Source: Syntrophaceae bacterium (lineage in GTDB: Bacteria; Desulfobacterota; Desulfomonilia; Desulfomonilales; Desulfomonilaceae). From it: 38,250 nt of DNA. Below, piece by piece: positions 1 to 8,702 of the stretch. The first letter of the stretch is position 1; every line of letters begins with the position of its first letter. The position numbers were made by a program, and so were the translations under genes. A model generated the notes under the pieces. That model did no database searches. It was not told where the DNA came from and saw nothing but the letters and a program-made list of their open reading frames with translations. Where the stretch lies: the NCBI GenBank assembly GCA_031292235.1, contig JARLHM010000109.1, forward strand, positions 1 to 38,250. Direction: 5' to 3'.

Positions 1-1
1 A

Positions 2-550
2 TGCGAGGTCCTTGAGGAGGGTTTGAAAAAGTTTACCGGGACCATAGTGTTGATCACTCATGACAGAAGACTCATGAATGGGATTTGCACAGGCATTCTG
101 GAAATTCATGACAGCACGGGGGACTTTTATCCTGGAAACTACGATGATTACCAGTTCAAAAAGGACCTGATGAGCAAAGAGATCCAAAGTAATTTTACTG
201 AGGTTCAACTAGTCCGTCCCGTTGCCCAGGCAAGCACAATTAATTTTGGCAATAAGGATCAGCGAAAAGATAAAAAGAGAAAAGACGCTCAAGCACGTCA
301 GGTATTATCGAAAAAAATGGCCCCAGTCAAAGAACAGATCACGCGTATAGAAATCGATTTGGGGGAAAAAGAATCTCGTCGGAAAGAGATTCAGGACTTG
401 ATTGCCGACCCCAAAATTTACGAGGACAAAGAAGCATTGATGTCGCTGTTGACCGAAGGACCAGCCATCTCTAAGGAAATCTCCGCTCTAGAGGTGAAAT
501 GGGAGACGCTTCACACTGAACTCGAAACGCTCGAAGCAGAATCGGGGTGA
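2..550 (+). CDS. ABC-F family ATPase, C-terminal fragment (5' end lies outside the window)
   Basis: The frame is open from base 2 (CEVLEEGLKKFTGTIVLITHDRRLM...), continuing upstream of the listed start. It has an H-loop-like LITHDR and a charged coiled-coil C-terminus typical of ABC-F proteins. Confidence 0.85.
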   Translation, partial: CEVLEEGLKKFTGTIVLITHDRRLMNGICTGILEIHDSTGDFYPGNYDDYQFKKDLMSKEIQSNFTEVQLVRPVAQASTINFGNKDQRKDKKRKDAQARQVLSKKMAPVKEQITRIEIDLGEKESRRKEIQDLIADPKIYEDKEALMSLLTEGPAISKEISALEVKWETLHTELETLEAESG

Positions 551-699
551 GGTAGAGGTCTGCGTAAATTCCTACAACCCGTAGCCTCTTACGCCGAGCG
601 TTTGATATAAGGAATAGACTGTTATCTTTATAGATTACCGATTCGTTAACGGGTCCGTTTTTTTAGCTCATCCACAACACGGTGGACATCGGCTAGACA

Positions 700-891
700 T
701 CATTTTCCCGATGGGTTATTGGTGGCGCAATGACATCCCCCGATCTTCTTTTCGAACATGATTTTTTCCATGATCAATGATTTGCCATTAGTTATGAAAT
801 CTTGCTCCAGATTATTCCTAGTGTAGCCAAAACAGTAGCAAATCAATGGATTGTCGTTCTGCTTTTCTAGTTCATCCGTGTTGGTTTTCAT
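700..891 (-). CDS. Small BFD/CopZ C-terminal-like [2Fe-2S]-binding protein
   Basis: MKTNTDELEKQNDNPLICYCFGYTRNNLEQDF...EKKIGGCHCATNNPSGK has the CxC...CxC pattern. The internal ATG at 891 is a better start than the listed TTG at 957, whose first 22 residues look like an antitoxin tail. Confidence 0.7.
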   Translation of the reverse strand: MKTNTDELEKQNDNPLICYCFGYTRNNLEQDFITNGKSLIMEKIMFEKKIGGCHCATNNPSGK

Positions 892-1057
892 TTGAATCTC
901 GATTCTTTCGGTCCCTACGAGTTTAGCAAGCATCTTGCCACTTTCCAACGCAATCAATGACTAATCCAAGCCTAACAAGCGCTGTCTTTTCAACAATTCC
1001 GGTCAGCTTAGAAGCTTTTTGAATTAGTTCATCATCTATGTTTAGTGTTGCTCTCAT
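892..1057 (-). pseudogene. VapB-like antitoxin remnant, frameshifted
   Basis: The minus strand from 1057 reads MRATLNIDDELIQKASKLTGIVEKTALVRLGL, a VapB-type N-terminus. The match then continues in another frame from 957 (LIALESGKMLAKLVGTERIEIQ). The original frame stops after 44 codons. Confidence 0.7.
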
Positions 1058-1544
1058 TTGTCGAGCCCTTGCGCTGATATCTGTTTTCTGTACGATGCAA
1101 TATGCATATTTTATCTGTATCTGTAAAGAGAACCATCTCTTGCTGAGGTTGACATGTTATGTAAAAACGAGTTTTCACTTGACTGAAAAATTGAGTTGAC
1201 ACAATATATGATCAATTAGGCCGTTAATTTATCTTAGGATTAATTAGTTAGAGATGTTCACCACTTTTGTAGGTATTAATAAGGTATGTTCAAGAATTCA
1301 GTATAGACTACAAATTTCTATTGCGCATGAACATGTAAAGGGTTAAACTTAAATTTGGACACAAGATTACCTTGTTCTACAGTTCTTTGGAACCCAAACA
1401 GGAAAGAGCCCAAACAGCAAACGAAAGTTTCATATACATCAGACTCCAGGGAGTGGTTGTTGAAAATTCGTTAGGGCTGTTCGCTCAGGATTATTTCTAT
1501 CACCACTTTTTCGCACCAGATCTATAATCCGGAGGTATCTATTT

Positions 1545-2720
1545 ATGGATCGTAACGTTTGCGTTATCGCCGGAGGTATGTCCAAGTGGGGAGTAAGGGA
1601 TGGCAGTCAGCGAGATTTCTTTCAGGAAGCCGCCAAGGCCTGCTACGACGACAATCCTCAATTAAACCCTAAAGAAATTGATGGCTTGCTCGTCGCCTCG
1701 GCATACACTGAGAGGACTTCGTACCAGACACATCTTGCTCCGCTTGTGGCTGAGTATGTAGGGATTCAACCCAAGAATATCTGCGCCAGAGTCGAATTGC
1801 TGTGCGCGAGCGGTAGTTCCGCGATTATTCTGGCTTTTGCCATGATAAAATCGGGCCAAGCCGACATAGTCATGGTGGCCGGTGGAGAAAAGCTTTACAC
1901 ACCCCAGAAATGGGAAATTTTTTACAGCGAACTGGCATCTGTCGATCATGATTGGGATGGCGGTCAGGGACTGGGACTGCCACCCCCTGTGTTCGCTATG
2001 GTGGCCAAGCAGCACATGCTCAAGTATGGCACCAAGAAAGAGCATCTCGGAGTTGTTTCAGTAAAGAACCGCAGAAATTCCGCCAAGAATCCCAAGGCCC
2101 AGTTTCAAACGCCTGTAACGATGGAAGAAGTCATGAGTGGCCGTATGATCGTCCCGCCACTAACGCTATATGATTGCTGCCCCATTACTGATGGTGCCGC
2201 CTGTATTGTTCTGGCGGCTGAAGAAATGGCCAAAGACATGACCGATAAGCCGTTGGTCTACATTCGTGGCACAGCACAGGCCTCAGTAAACAATATGTCC
2301 GCGAACATGCCGAACTGGACCACTTGGGAAGCCCTAAAGATTGCGGCTCAACAGGCTTATTCAAAATCCAAGGTAGACCCCAAAGAGGTCAATGTCGCCA
2401 TGACGCACGATTGTTTCACTATATCCGAAATAATCGAAATGGAAGATCTTGGGTTCTGCAAAAAGGGCGAGGGTGGATTCTTCGTCGCCGATGGCCAAAA
2501 CGATTTCGGAGGTCAAGTCCCGACCAATACCGATGGTGGATTGCTTGGATGTGGTCACCCGTTCGGCGGCACTGGAATAAGACAGGGTATCGAGGTGACC
2601 CGTCAGTTGCGTGGTGACGCCATTCAACAGGTACCTAACGCAACCATCGGCCTCACCCATAATCTCAGCGGTTTTATCGCCGCTCATACTGTTTTGATCT
2701 ACGGGAGGGAAGTCGCATGA
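1545..2720 (+). CDS. SCP2-type thiolase / acetyl-CoA acetyltransferase family (BbsB-like candidate)
   Basis: 391 aa with active-site LLCASGSSA and GHPFGGTG motifs. ATGA overlap with the downstream DUF35 gene. Confidence 0.85.
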   Translation: MDRNVCVIAGGMSKWGVRDGSQRDFFQEAAKACYDDNPQLNPKEIDGLLVASAYTERTSYQTHLAPLVAEYVGIQPKNICARVELLCASGSSAIILAFAMIKSGQADIVMVAGGEKLYTPQKWEIFYSELASVDHDWDGGQGLGLPPPVFAMVAKQHMLKYGTKKEHLGVVSVKNRRNSAKNPKAQFQTPVTMEEVMSGRMIVPPLTLYDCCPITDGAACIVLAAEEMAKDMTDKPLVYIRGTAQASVNNMSANMPNWTTWEALKIAAQQAYSKSKVDPKEVNVAMTHDCFTISEIIEMEDLGFCKKGEGGFFVADGQNDFGGQVPTNTDGGLLGCGHPFGGTGIRQGIEVTRQLRGDAIQQVPNATIGLTHNLSGFIAAHTVLIYGREVA

Positions 2721-3205
2721 GCACACCCGGAATTTCCATACTGGATGGAAAATACATGGTCACCATGGACCTGTTCCCTCAGCAGTCCAAAGAATTTAAC
2801 CAGATTTATAAGTTTTACGAATATCTCAAAGAGGGCCGCTTTACGACCACAAAATGCAAAGATTGCGGATCGGAACCCTTCCCGCCAAGGGTCATGTGTC
2901 CTGACTGCTATAGCACTAATGTTGAGTGGATAGATTGGCCAACCATAGGCACAGTGATTGATGTTACCGAAGAAGCGGTCGGCGTTCCCCTTGGTTTCGG
3001 CAAACCTCCTCTGGTCCACGCGTTGGTCGACCTTGACGGCAAAAAGACTTTTTTTGTCCGAATAATCAATTGTAAGACAGGCGAACTTAAATCCGGCGAC
3101 AAGGTTAAGTTAGCTGTCTTCGATGTCGATCCGGTCCCGCAGGAATTTGGAAGAGAAGTAATTAATATTCCAAGGGTTTTCTATGCCTTTGAACCTGTCA
3201 AGTAG
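2717..3205 (+). CDS. Zn-ribbon/OB-fold DUF35 protein (thiolase partner, BbsA-like candidate)
   Basis: 162 aa with CKDCG...CPDCYSTNVEW zinc ribbon followed by an OB-fold-like region. It overlaps the thiolase stop codon. Confidence 0.85.
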   Translation: MSTPGISILDGKYMVTMDLFPQQSKEFNQIYKFYEYLKEGRFTTTKCKDCGSEPFPPRVMCPDCYSTNVEWIDWPTIGTVIDVTEEAVGVPLGFGKPPLVHALVDLDGKKTFFVRIINCKTGELKSGDKVKLAVFDVDPVPQEFGREVINIPRVFYAFEPVK

Positions 3206-3306
3206 GTGGACCCTATATCGAATTATAGCGGTCAGCAAGAGACCCAAACAGTTAATCAATTGGATCAAGTGGCGCTTGTGTCAAAACAAATAATCAGGAG
3301 GATCAA

Positions 3307-4437
3307 ATGACTCTGGAATGGTTGCCTCGGGATAATGGATCAAAGAACCACATACTTATAGGCTCGGAGCATTGGGGCACGGAAGCTCCCTGCACAGTTT
3401 ATGAAAAGAAACTTTTAACAAATCCCAAGGGAGAAGAAATCCCTGGTCTTTATGTGGCATGGATCAGACTTAACAACCCGAACCAGTATAATTCGTACAC
3501 TACGGAGATGGTCAAAGGCGTTATCGCCGGATTTACAGCGGCCAGTCAAGATCGTTCAGTTGTTGCGGTCGTGTTCACCGGCACAGGCGACAAAGCGTTC
3601 TGTACTGGCGGCAATACAAAAGAATACGCCGAATATTACAGCAAAAGGCCCCACGAATACGGCGAATACATGGATTTGTTTAATGGAATGGTTGATTCCA
3701 TCCTTGATTGCAAGAAACCAGTCATTTGCCGTGTAAACGGTATGAGGGTCGCAGGTGGTCAGGAAATCGGTATGGCGTGCGATCTTGCCATTTCCAGTGA
3801 CGTTGCCATATTCGGGCAGGCGGGAGCACGGCATGGTTCGAGCCCTGATGGTGGGTCTACGGACTTCCTGCCGTGGTTCCTTTCCATGGAAGACGCAATG
3901 TGGAACTGTGTAAGCTGTGAGATGTGGAGCGCTTACAAGATGAAAGCCAAGAACTTGATCTCCAAGGCCGTCCCGGTACTGAAGCAAGGCGACAAGTTTA
4001 TAAGAAATCCTTTGATCGTAACGGATACTTATGTAAAAGACGGCGAAATCGTTTTTGGGGAATTCAAGACTGGCGATGAAGCCAAGGTGGCGAAATCGTT
4101 AATTAAAGAATTACCAACAGATTTCACCCTGCTCGACAAGGAAGTAAACAAGGTCATTTGGACTTTCGCCAACCTGTTTCCAGGATGTTTAATCAAGGCG
4201 GTCGACGGGATTAGAGCCAAAAAGAAATTCTTCTGGGACCAGTCGAAGCTCCCGAACAGACATTGGCTCATGGCCAATATGAGCTACGAAGCCTATTTGG
4301 GGTTTAATGCTTTTAATTCCAAGAAAATCACGGGGACCGACGTAATCGACTTTATTAAATGGAGACAATTGATTGCGGAGGGCGCTCCCGCCACAGACGA
4401 AAACTTTGCCAAGGTTTTAGGAAAACCCAAGGAATAA
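3307..4437 (+). CDS. bamA: 6-oxocyclohex-1-ene-1-carbonyl-CoA hydrolase
   Basis: 376-aa crotonase-superfamily protein with BamA-like sequence throughout (WLPRDNGSKNHILIGSEHWGTEAPC, GGNTKEYAEYYSKRPHEYGEYMDLFNGMVD, GQAGARHGSSPDGGSTDFLPWFL). Good SD (aggagg) upstream. Confidence 0.93.
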   Translation: MTLEWLPRDNGSKNHILIGSEHWGTEAPCTVYEKKLLTNPKGEEIPGLYVAWIRLNNPNQYNSYTTEMVKGVIAGFTAASQDRSVVAVVFTGTGDKAFCTGGNTKEYAEYYSKRPHEYGEYMDLFNGMVDSILDCKKPVICRVNGMRVAGGQEIGMACDLAISSDVAIFGQAGARHGSSPDGGSTDFLPWFLSMEDAMWNCVSCEMWSAYKMKAKNLISKAVPVLKQGDKFIRNPLIVTDTYVKDGEIVFGEFKTGDEAKVAKSLIKELPTDFTLLDKEVNKVIWTFANLFPGCLIKAVDGIRAKKKFFWDQSKLPNRHWLMANMSYEAYLGFNAFNSKKITGTDVIDFIKWRQLIAEGAPATDENFAKVLGKPKE

Positions 4438-4461
4438 TCATTTGATTCCTGAATTATAAAT

Positions 4462-4501
4462 GTCGTCGGTCCACTCGATTCTAATTTAGTGGACCGGCGG
4501 C
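4462..4501 (+). other. Strong intergenic hairpin between bamA and bamR
   Basis: GTCGTCGGTCCACT (4462-4475) pairs with AGTGGACCGGCGGC (4488-4501): 14 bp including 2 G-U pairs, with a 12-nt loop. No U-tract follows. Confidence 0.7.
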
Positions 4502-4530
4502 TAAACAATTTGATCCGAGGTTACGGTAAA

Positions 4531-5310
4531 ATGGAATACCGATTGATTAAGGTTGAGAAATATTTCGACGAATCTGTGATCAAAATTGTGCTGAACTCGC
4601 CGAAAGCAAATGTTCTGGAAGCCGCGATGCTGGGTGAAATCTTGGAGGTAATCCAAGATCTTAGCATCGACAACAACCTTAAACTCCTCGTGTTTGAAGG
4701 CGCAGGTAAGCATTTTTCTTTCGGCGCCAGCGTTCCGGAGCACACCAAAGATAATGCGGCCATGATGTTGAAGTCTTTCCATGAGCTGTTTTATCAACTT
4801 TCCAACATGGGCGTCTTGACCATGGCTATAGTCAGAGGCCAGTGTTTGGGCGGTGGCATGGAATTGGCCCTATTCTGTAATTTCATCGTGGCTGATCCAA
4901 CCGCCTTTTTTGGCCAACCGGAGATTGTTCTGGGCGTGTTTCCTCCCCCTGCGTCAGTAATGCTGCCTCTAAAGGTCGGCCAGACATTTGCCGATGAAAT
5001 CGCTATTACCGGACGGTCCTTGGACGCGAATGAAGCCGATAGAATCGGCCTTGTCAACGTGCTTTGCGAGGAAGGTCAGGACGCATGGGAATTGGCTTCC
5101 AAGTGGATTGAAAAATATATTGTTCCAAAGAGCGCATCAAGTTTGCGGATTGCAAATCTAGCGGTCAGGACCAATTTCTTTCGTGCGATTCGAGAAGATT
5201 TACCACGCATGGAAGGGCTTTATCTAAAACTTTTGATGGAAACCCTTGACGCTAATGAGGGAATCCAGGCGTTTCTCGAAAAAAGAAAGCCGACTTGGAA
5301 AAACGAATAG
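4531..5310 (+). CDS. bamR: Cyclohexa-1,5-diene-1-carbonyl-CoA hydratase (enoyl-CoA hydratase family)
   Basis: Crotonase fold with LNSPKANVLEAAMLGEI and RGQCLGGGMELALFCNFIVA, resembling the dienoyl-CoA hydratase family, and located next to bamA. ATG at 4531 preferred because the listed start at 4489 lies inside a hairpin. Confidence 0.8.
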   Translation: MEYRLIKVEKYFDESVIKIVLNSPKANVLEAAMLGEILEVIQDLSIDNNLKLLVFEGAGKHFSFGASVPEHTKDNAAMMLKSFHELFYQLSNMGVLTMAIVRGQCLGGGMELALFCNFIVADPTAFFGQPEIVLGVFPPPASVMLPLKVGQTFADEIAITGRSLDANEADRIGLVNVLCEEGQDAWELASKWIEKYIVPKSASSLRIANLAVRTNFFRAIREDLPRMEGLYLKLLMETLDANEGIQAFLEKRKPTWKNE

Positions 5311-5339
5311 AATTCTAATTACCGATTAAGATTAATACC

Positions 5340-6350
5340 TTATTTAAGAGCGGTTATTATCTGATCCATCTGATTCCCACCACGGACCAGTTGGACATCA
5401 TTAAAACCTGCAATAATAAGGTCTTCAGAAATTTCTCTAAACGTATATGTGTTCCCTTCCCTTGTAGCGACAAGCATGTTCACCGCAAAAATTGCTCCAT
5501 CACTGGGTGAAATTCTAGACTCATCCATGATGTGGTCTCTAATTATGAGCAGACCATTTGGTTCCAGCGCCTGATAGGCCTTTGAGAATAGTGACCGATT
5601 TCTCTCCCGTCCGTTTATGTGAATAATAGCGGACAACAACACCGTATCGTGTCCTGTCGGTAACGCATCCTTATTGAAATCACCTTCAACATAACTTATC
5701 CGACTGGCAAACTTGGTCCCGGTAATTCTTTCACGAGTTATTTCAATCACCAATGAAAGATCGAACAACGTTGCGGACAGATTGGGATTAAGTTCCAATA
5801 ATGCTCTGGAATAAACTCCTGACCCACCCCCAATATCCAGGAGATTTTTTCTGCCATCCAGATTTATGTCCTTGGCTATCCGCATGGCCCTTTTCCGACC
5901 GACTACTTCCATTGCTCCTATGAAAGCTTCAATATCATTTCTAGATTTATCTGTTTTTATGAAAGACCCCTTGTCGAAGTCGCCCTTAACTATGGATGTC
6001 AAATTCGACCAACTTTTCCACATGCGGGCTCGGTGCAAAATCATGGGCAATATCGATTCTTCGGAATTGGGATCCAAAGCCATGTAAAGTTGTGGCTTAA
6101 TAGAATAGGATTCCGAGGACTTATTCAACAATTTAAGGGAGGCGAGCGCATCTAGCAGGATTTCAAGCCCTCTAAGGTCCCATCCATAAGCTTCACATAG
6201 ATCGTCAGCCGATTTAGGCCCTGAAAGTAACTTCGAAAATATATCCAGTTCGGCCGCCGTAAGGATTATGCGCGCCTTTTGAAAACCTACGCTCATTAAA
6301 TCTATAGCCCGAACATCTAACGCTGTTTCCAATATTGAACCTCCTGTCAC
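5340..6350 (-). CDS. SAM-dependent O-methyltransferase (winged-helix N-terminus plus Methyltransf_2-like domain)
   Basis: 336 aa with LLDIGGGSGVYSRALLELNPNLSATLFDL, SAM motif I. Confidence 0.8.
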   Translation of the reverse strand: MTGGSILETALDVRAIDLMSVGFQKARIILTAAELDIFSKLLSGPKSADDLCEAYGWDLRGLEILLDALASLKLLNKSSESYSIKPQLYMALDPNSEESILPMILHRARMWKSWSNLTSIVKGDFDKGSFIKTDKSRNDIEAFIGAMEVVGRKRAMRIAKDINLDGRKNLLDIGGGSGVYSRALLELNPNLSATLFDLSLVIEITRERITGTKFASRISYVEGDFNKDALPTGHDTVLLSAIIHINGRERNRSLFSKAYQALEPNGLLIIRDHIMDESRISPSDGAIFAVNMLVATREGNTYTFREISEDLIIAGFNDVQLVRGGNQMDQIITALK

Positions 6351-6354
6351 AAGT

Positions 6355-6756
6355 TCAGTGGGACAAATGCTTGAAAAGTTCCAAGCCCGCCGAACTCATA
6401 ACTATCAATATCGTCCCCAACATTATATACAAGCCCATTAATGGAAGAGCAGTCATATATCCCTTGTAACGTAGTACGACACACAATTTGATGATTAGGA
6501 AGACAAAAACAGCCATTCCCAGGAAACCGTGAATCAGAAAATTTACTGGAGTATTTTCGAAGAACGCGATCCGCGGGACCATGTATACAAAAAAGGCGCT
6601 AAATAGGATCATAAACAGACGTCCAAGCCATCGATGCGCTGTTTTAAAAATTTGCGGGCCGCCTCTGCGCCCCAATATTTCGACGATTAACAGAGTATTG
6701 ACGATTCCCAAAACGGCTAGGATGATCGCGCCTGCAAGAATTAGTGATTCTGGCAT
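6355..6756 (-). CDS. Small membrane protein (about 4 TM), unknown function
   Basis: 133 aa, strongly hydrophobic, with several predicted helices and His residues near helix ends (TAHRWLGR, LIHGFLG). Just upstream of the methyltransferase on the same strand. Confidence 0.65.
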   Translation of the reverse strand: MPESLILAGAIILAVLGIVNTLLIVEILGRRGGPQIFKTAHRWLGRLFMILFSAFFVYMVPRIAFFENTPVNFLIHGFLGMAVFVFLIIKLCVVLRYKGYMTALPLMGLYIMLGTILIVMSSAGLELFKHLSH

Positions 6757-7007
6757 ATTTGCACTACCCCCAATTTTCTAAAGCAATTCTGAACAAATCC
6801 CACTCACATAGAATAGCTTTTTTATGAATTCATGCAAGCGAACCTCAAAGCAAATATCTCGACACTGACATAATTCATAACTTTAATTATACTCGCTTTT
6901 ATATTGTTATTAATTGACAATATTGCCTAGTAATAATATCTTCAACCCGCGTCGTTCCGTTTTATTTGAGACGTGTGACGCGGTTCGGGAATTTAAGACA
7001 GGTGCGC

Positions 7008-7820
7008 ATGAATCCTTCAAGAAGAGTGCAGAGAGGGTTCAGGGTCCATCCAGATTGGGCCACTTCCCTTGGGAATATTCAAATTGTCTTGGTGGGAACG
7101 ACTCATCCCGGGAACATAGGCGCCGTCGCGCGTGTCATGAAAAACATGGGATTGAAAAAACTTGAACTTGTTTCTTCAACCGGTTGTGGTACCGAGACAG
7201 ACGCCTTCCCTATGGCTTCCGGCGCATATGATATAGTCGCAAACGCAGGGGTTTTTGATCACCTGACCGAGGCTCTCGCCAATTCAGTAATGGCGGTAGC
7301 CACTTCCGCCAGGCTGGGTGGGAAAAGAACAACTGCGAAAACTCCATCGGAAATAGCGCCGGAAATTATGTCGACAGCAAAGTCAGCAGAAGTTTCAATA
7401 GTTTTCGGTCGAGAATCGAGGGGACTAACCAACGAAGAAATCAAATTTTGTGATCATCATGTGATCATACCCACAGATGCGGATTTCGCTTCTATGAATT
7501 TGGCTCAAGCCGTGGCGGTAATTTGTTACGAACTTTTTAAAATGGCTTCTCAACCAGTTGGGTTTCAGGCGCTTTCCTTCCACCCTGCTCCAATAGAATC
7601 TCGTGAACTTATGTTTAAGCATATTGAGCAGTCTCTGTCGCGAGTCGGTTTCTTACCCCGCAAGAACCCATTAAGGATGATGCGGGACGTGCGGCGCATT
7701 CTAAATAGCGCAACAATCGATGAACGGGATGTAAGGATAATTCGGGGCATGTTTCGCAAGGTCGATAACGCCATGCGAATGGCTGGACTTAACCGGCATA
7801 ATGAGGCTAGAGAAGAATGA
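7008..7820 (+). CDS. trmJ: tRNA (cytidine/uridine-2'-O-)-methyltransferase TrmJ-like (SpoU/SPOUT)
   Basis: IQIVLVGTTHPGNIGAVARVMKNMG, VFGRESRGLTNEEIKFCDHHVIIPTDADFASMNLAQAVAVICYEL. Internal ATG at 7008 preferred. Confidence 0.87.
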   Translation: MNPSRRVQRGFRVHPDWATSLGNIQIVLVGTTHPGNIGAVARVMKNMGLKKLELVSSTGCGTETDAFPMASGAYDIVANAGVFDHLTEALANSVMAVATSARLGGKRTTAKTPSEIAPEIMSTAKSAEVSIVFGRESRGLTNEEIKFCDHHVIIPTDADFASMNLAQAVAVICYELFKMASQPVGFQALSFHPAPIESRELMFKHIEQSLSRVGFLPRKNPLRMMRDVRRILNSATIDERDVRIIRGMFRKVDNAMRMAGLNRHNEAREE

Positions 7821-8626
7821 ACATGTCGAGCCACATGCTCTTTGATCCGGTAATCTTCAGGCTTGGACCATTGGAGTTTCGTTGGTACGGTTTGATGTAT
7901 TTGATCGGATTTGGGATAGCCTACCTCATAATAAAAAGTGAATTGACCAGGAAAAAAGGCACCCTACCGCCGGAAGCCGCAGGGGATTTTCTTTTCTATT
8001 TGATACTCGGCTTGTTGGTCGGAGCTAGAATAGGATACGTCATTTTTTACAACTTGCCAGTTTATATTCAACGACCATGGGAAGTCTTTGCAATTTGGCA
8101 CGGTGGCATGAGTTTTCACGGCGGGCTTATTGGCATGATTGTTTTTGGGTTCATTTTCTCAACGAAATATAGAGTTCCTTTTTTTGAACTTGCTGATGTT
8201 GGCGCTTTGGCCGCCCCGATGGGCCTCATGTTGGGCCGAATCGGCAATTTCATCAATGGAGAGCTTTTCGGTAGGCCTACAAGCCTACCGTGGGGAATGA
8301 TTTTCCCAGGTGGAGGGAATATTCCTCGACACCCATCTCAGATCTACGAAGCGCTGCTGGAAGGCCCTGTCCTTTTTTCTATTCTATGGGTCCTCAGGAC
8401 CAGGATTAAACGGCCTGGTAATATTCTGGCAATTTTCTTGATGATCTATGGTTTGTTTAGATTTCTTGCGGAATTCTTTAGGGAACCCGATCCTCAATTG
8501 GGCTTCATATTCGAGGGCCTGACTATGGGGCAAATTCTTTGTCTGGCCATGATCAGCTCTGGCGCTGGACTTTTTGTATATCTCAGGTTAACCGACAGGT
8601 CGTTTGACCAGGCTAATTCGACGTAG
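7817..8626 (+). CDS. lgt: Prolipoprotein diacylglyceryl transferase
   Basis: 269 aa multi-TM with GRIGNFINGELFGRPTSLPWGMIFPGGGNIPRHPSQIYEALLEG. Start overlaps the trmJ stop. Confidence 0.95.
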   Translation: MNMSSHMLFDPVIFRLGPLEFRWYGLMYLIGFGIAYLIIKSELTRKKGTLPPEAAGDFLFYLILGLLVGARIGYVIFYNLPVYIQRPWEVFAIWHGGMSFHGGLIGMIVFGFIFSTKYRVPFFELADVGALAAPMGLMLGRIGNFINGELFGRPTSLPWGMIFPGGGNIPRHPSQIYEALLEGPVLFSILWVLRTRIKRPGNILAIFLMIYGLFRFLAEFFREPDPQLGFIFEGLTMGQILCLAMISSGAGLFVYLRLTDRSFDQANST

Positions 8627-8702
8627 ATTGAATTGGCGACTGATCTGTCCGATAATTAATAAGTTTAGAAATGCAAGCAACACATATTTAAATGGTGCGC
8701 TC

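Noticed and set aside
4489-4530. Listed upstream start of the bamR ORF
   Set aside because: Falls within the intergenic hairpin; extra residues MDRRLNNLIRGYGK do not fit the family.
8269-8290. CGGTAGGC...GCCTACCG inverted repeat
   Set aside because: Lies inside lgt coding for the conserved FGRPTSLPWG segment; explained by codon choice.
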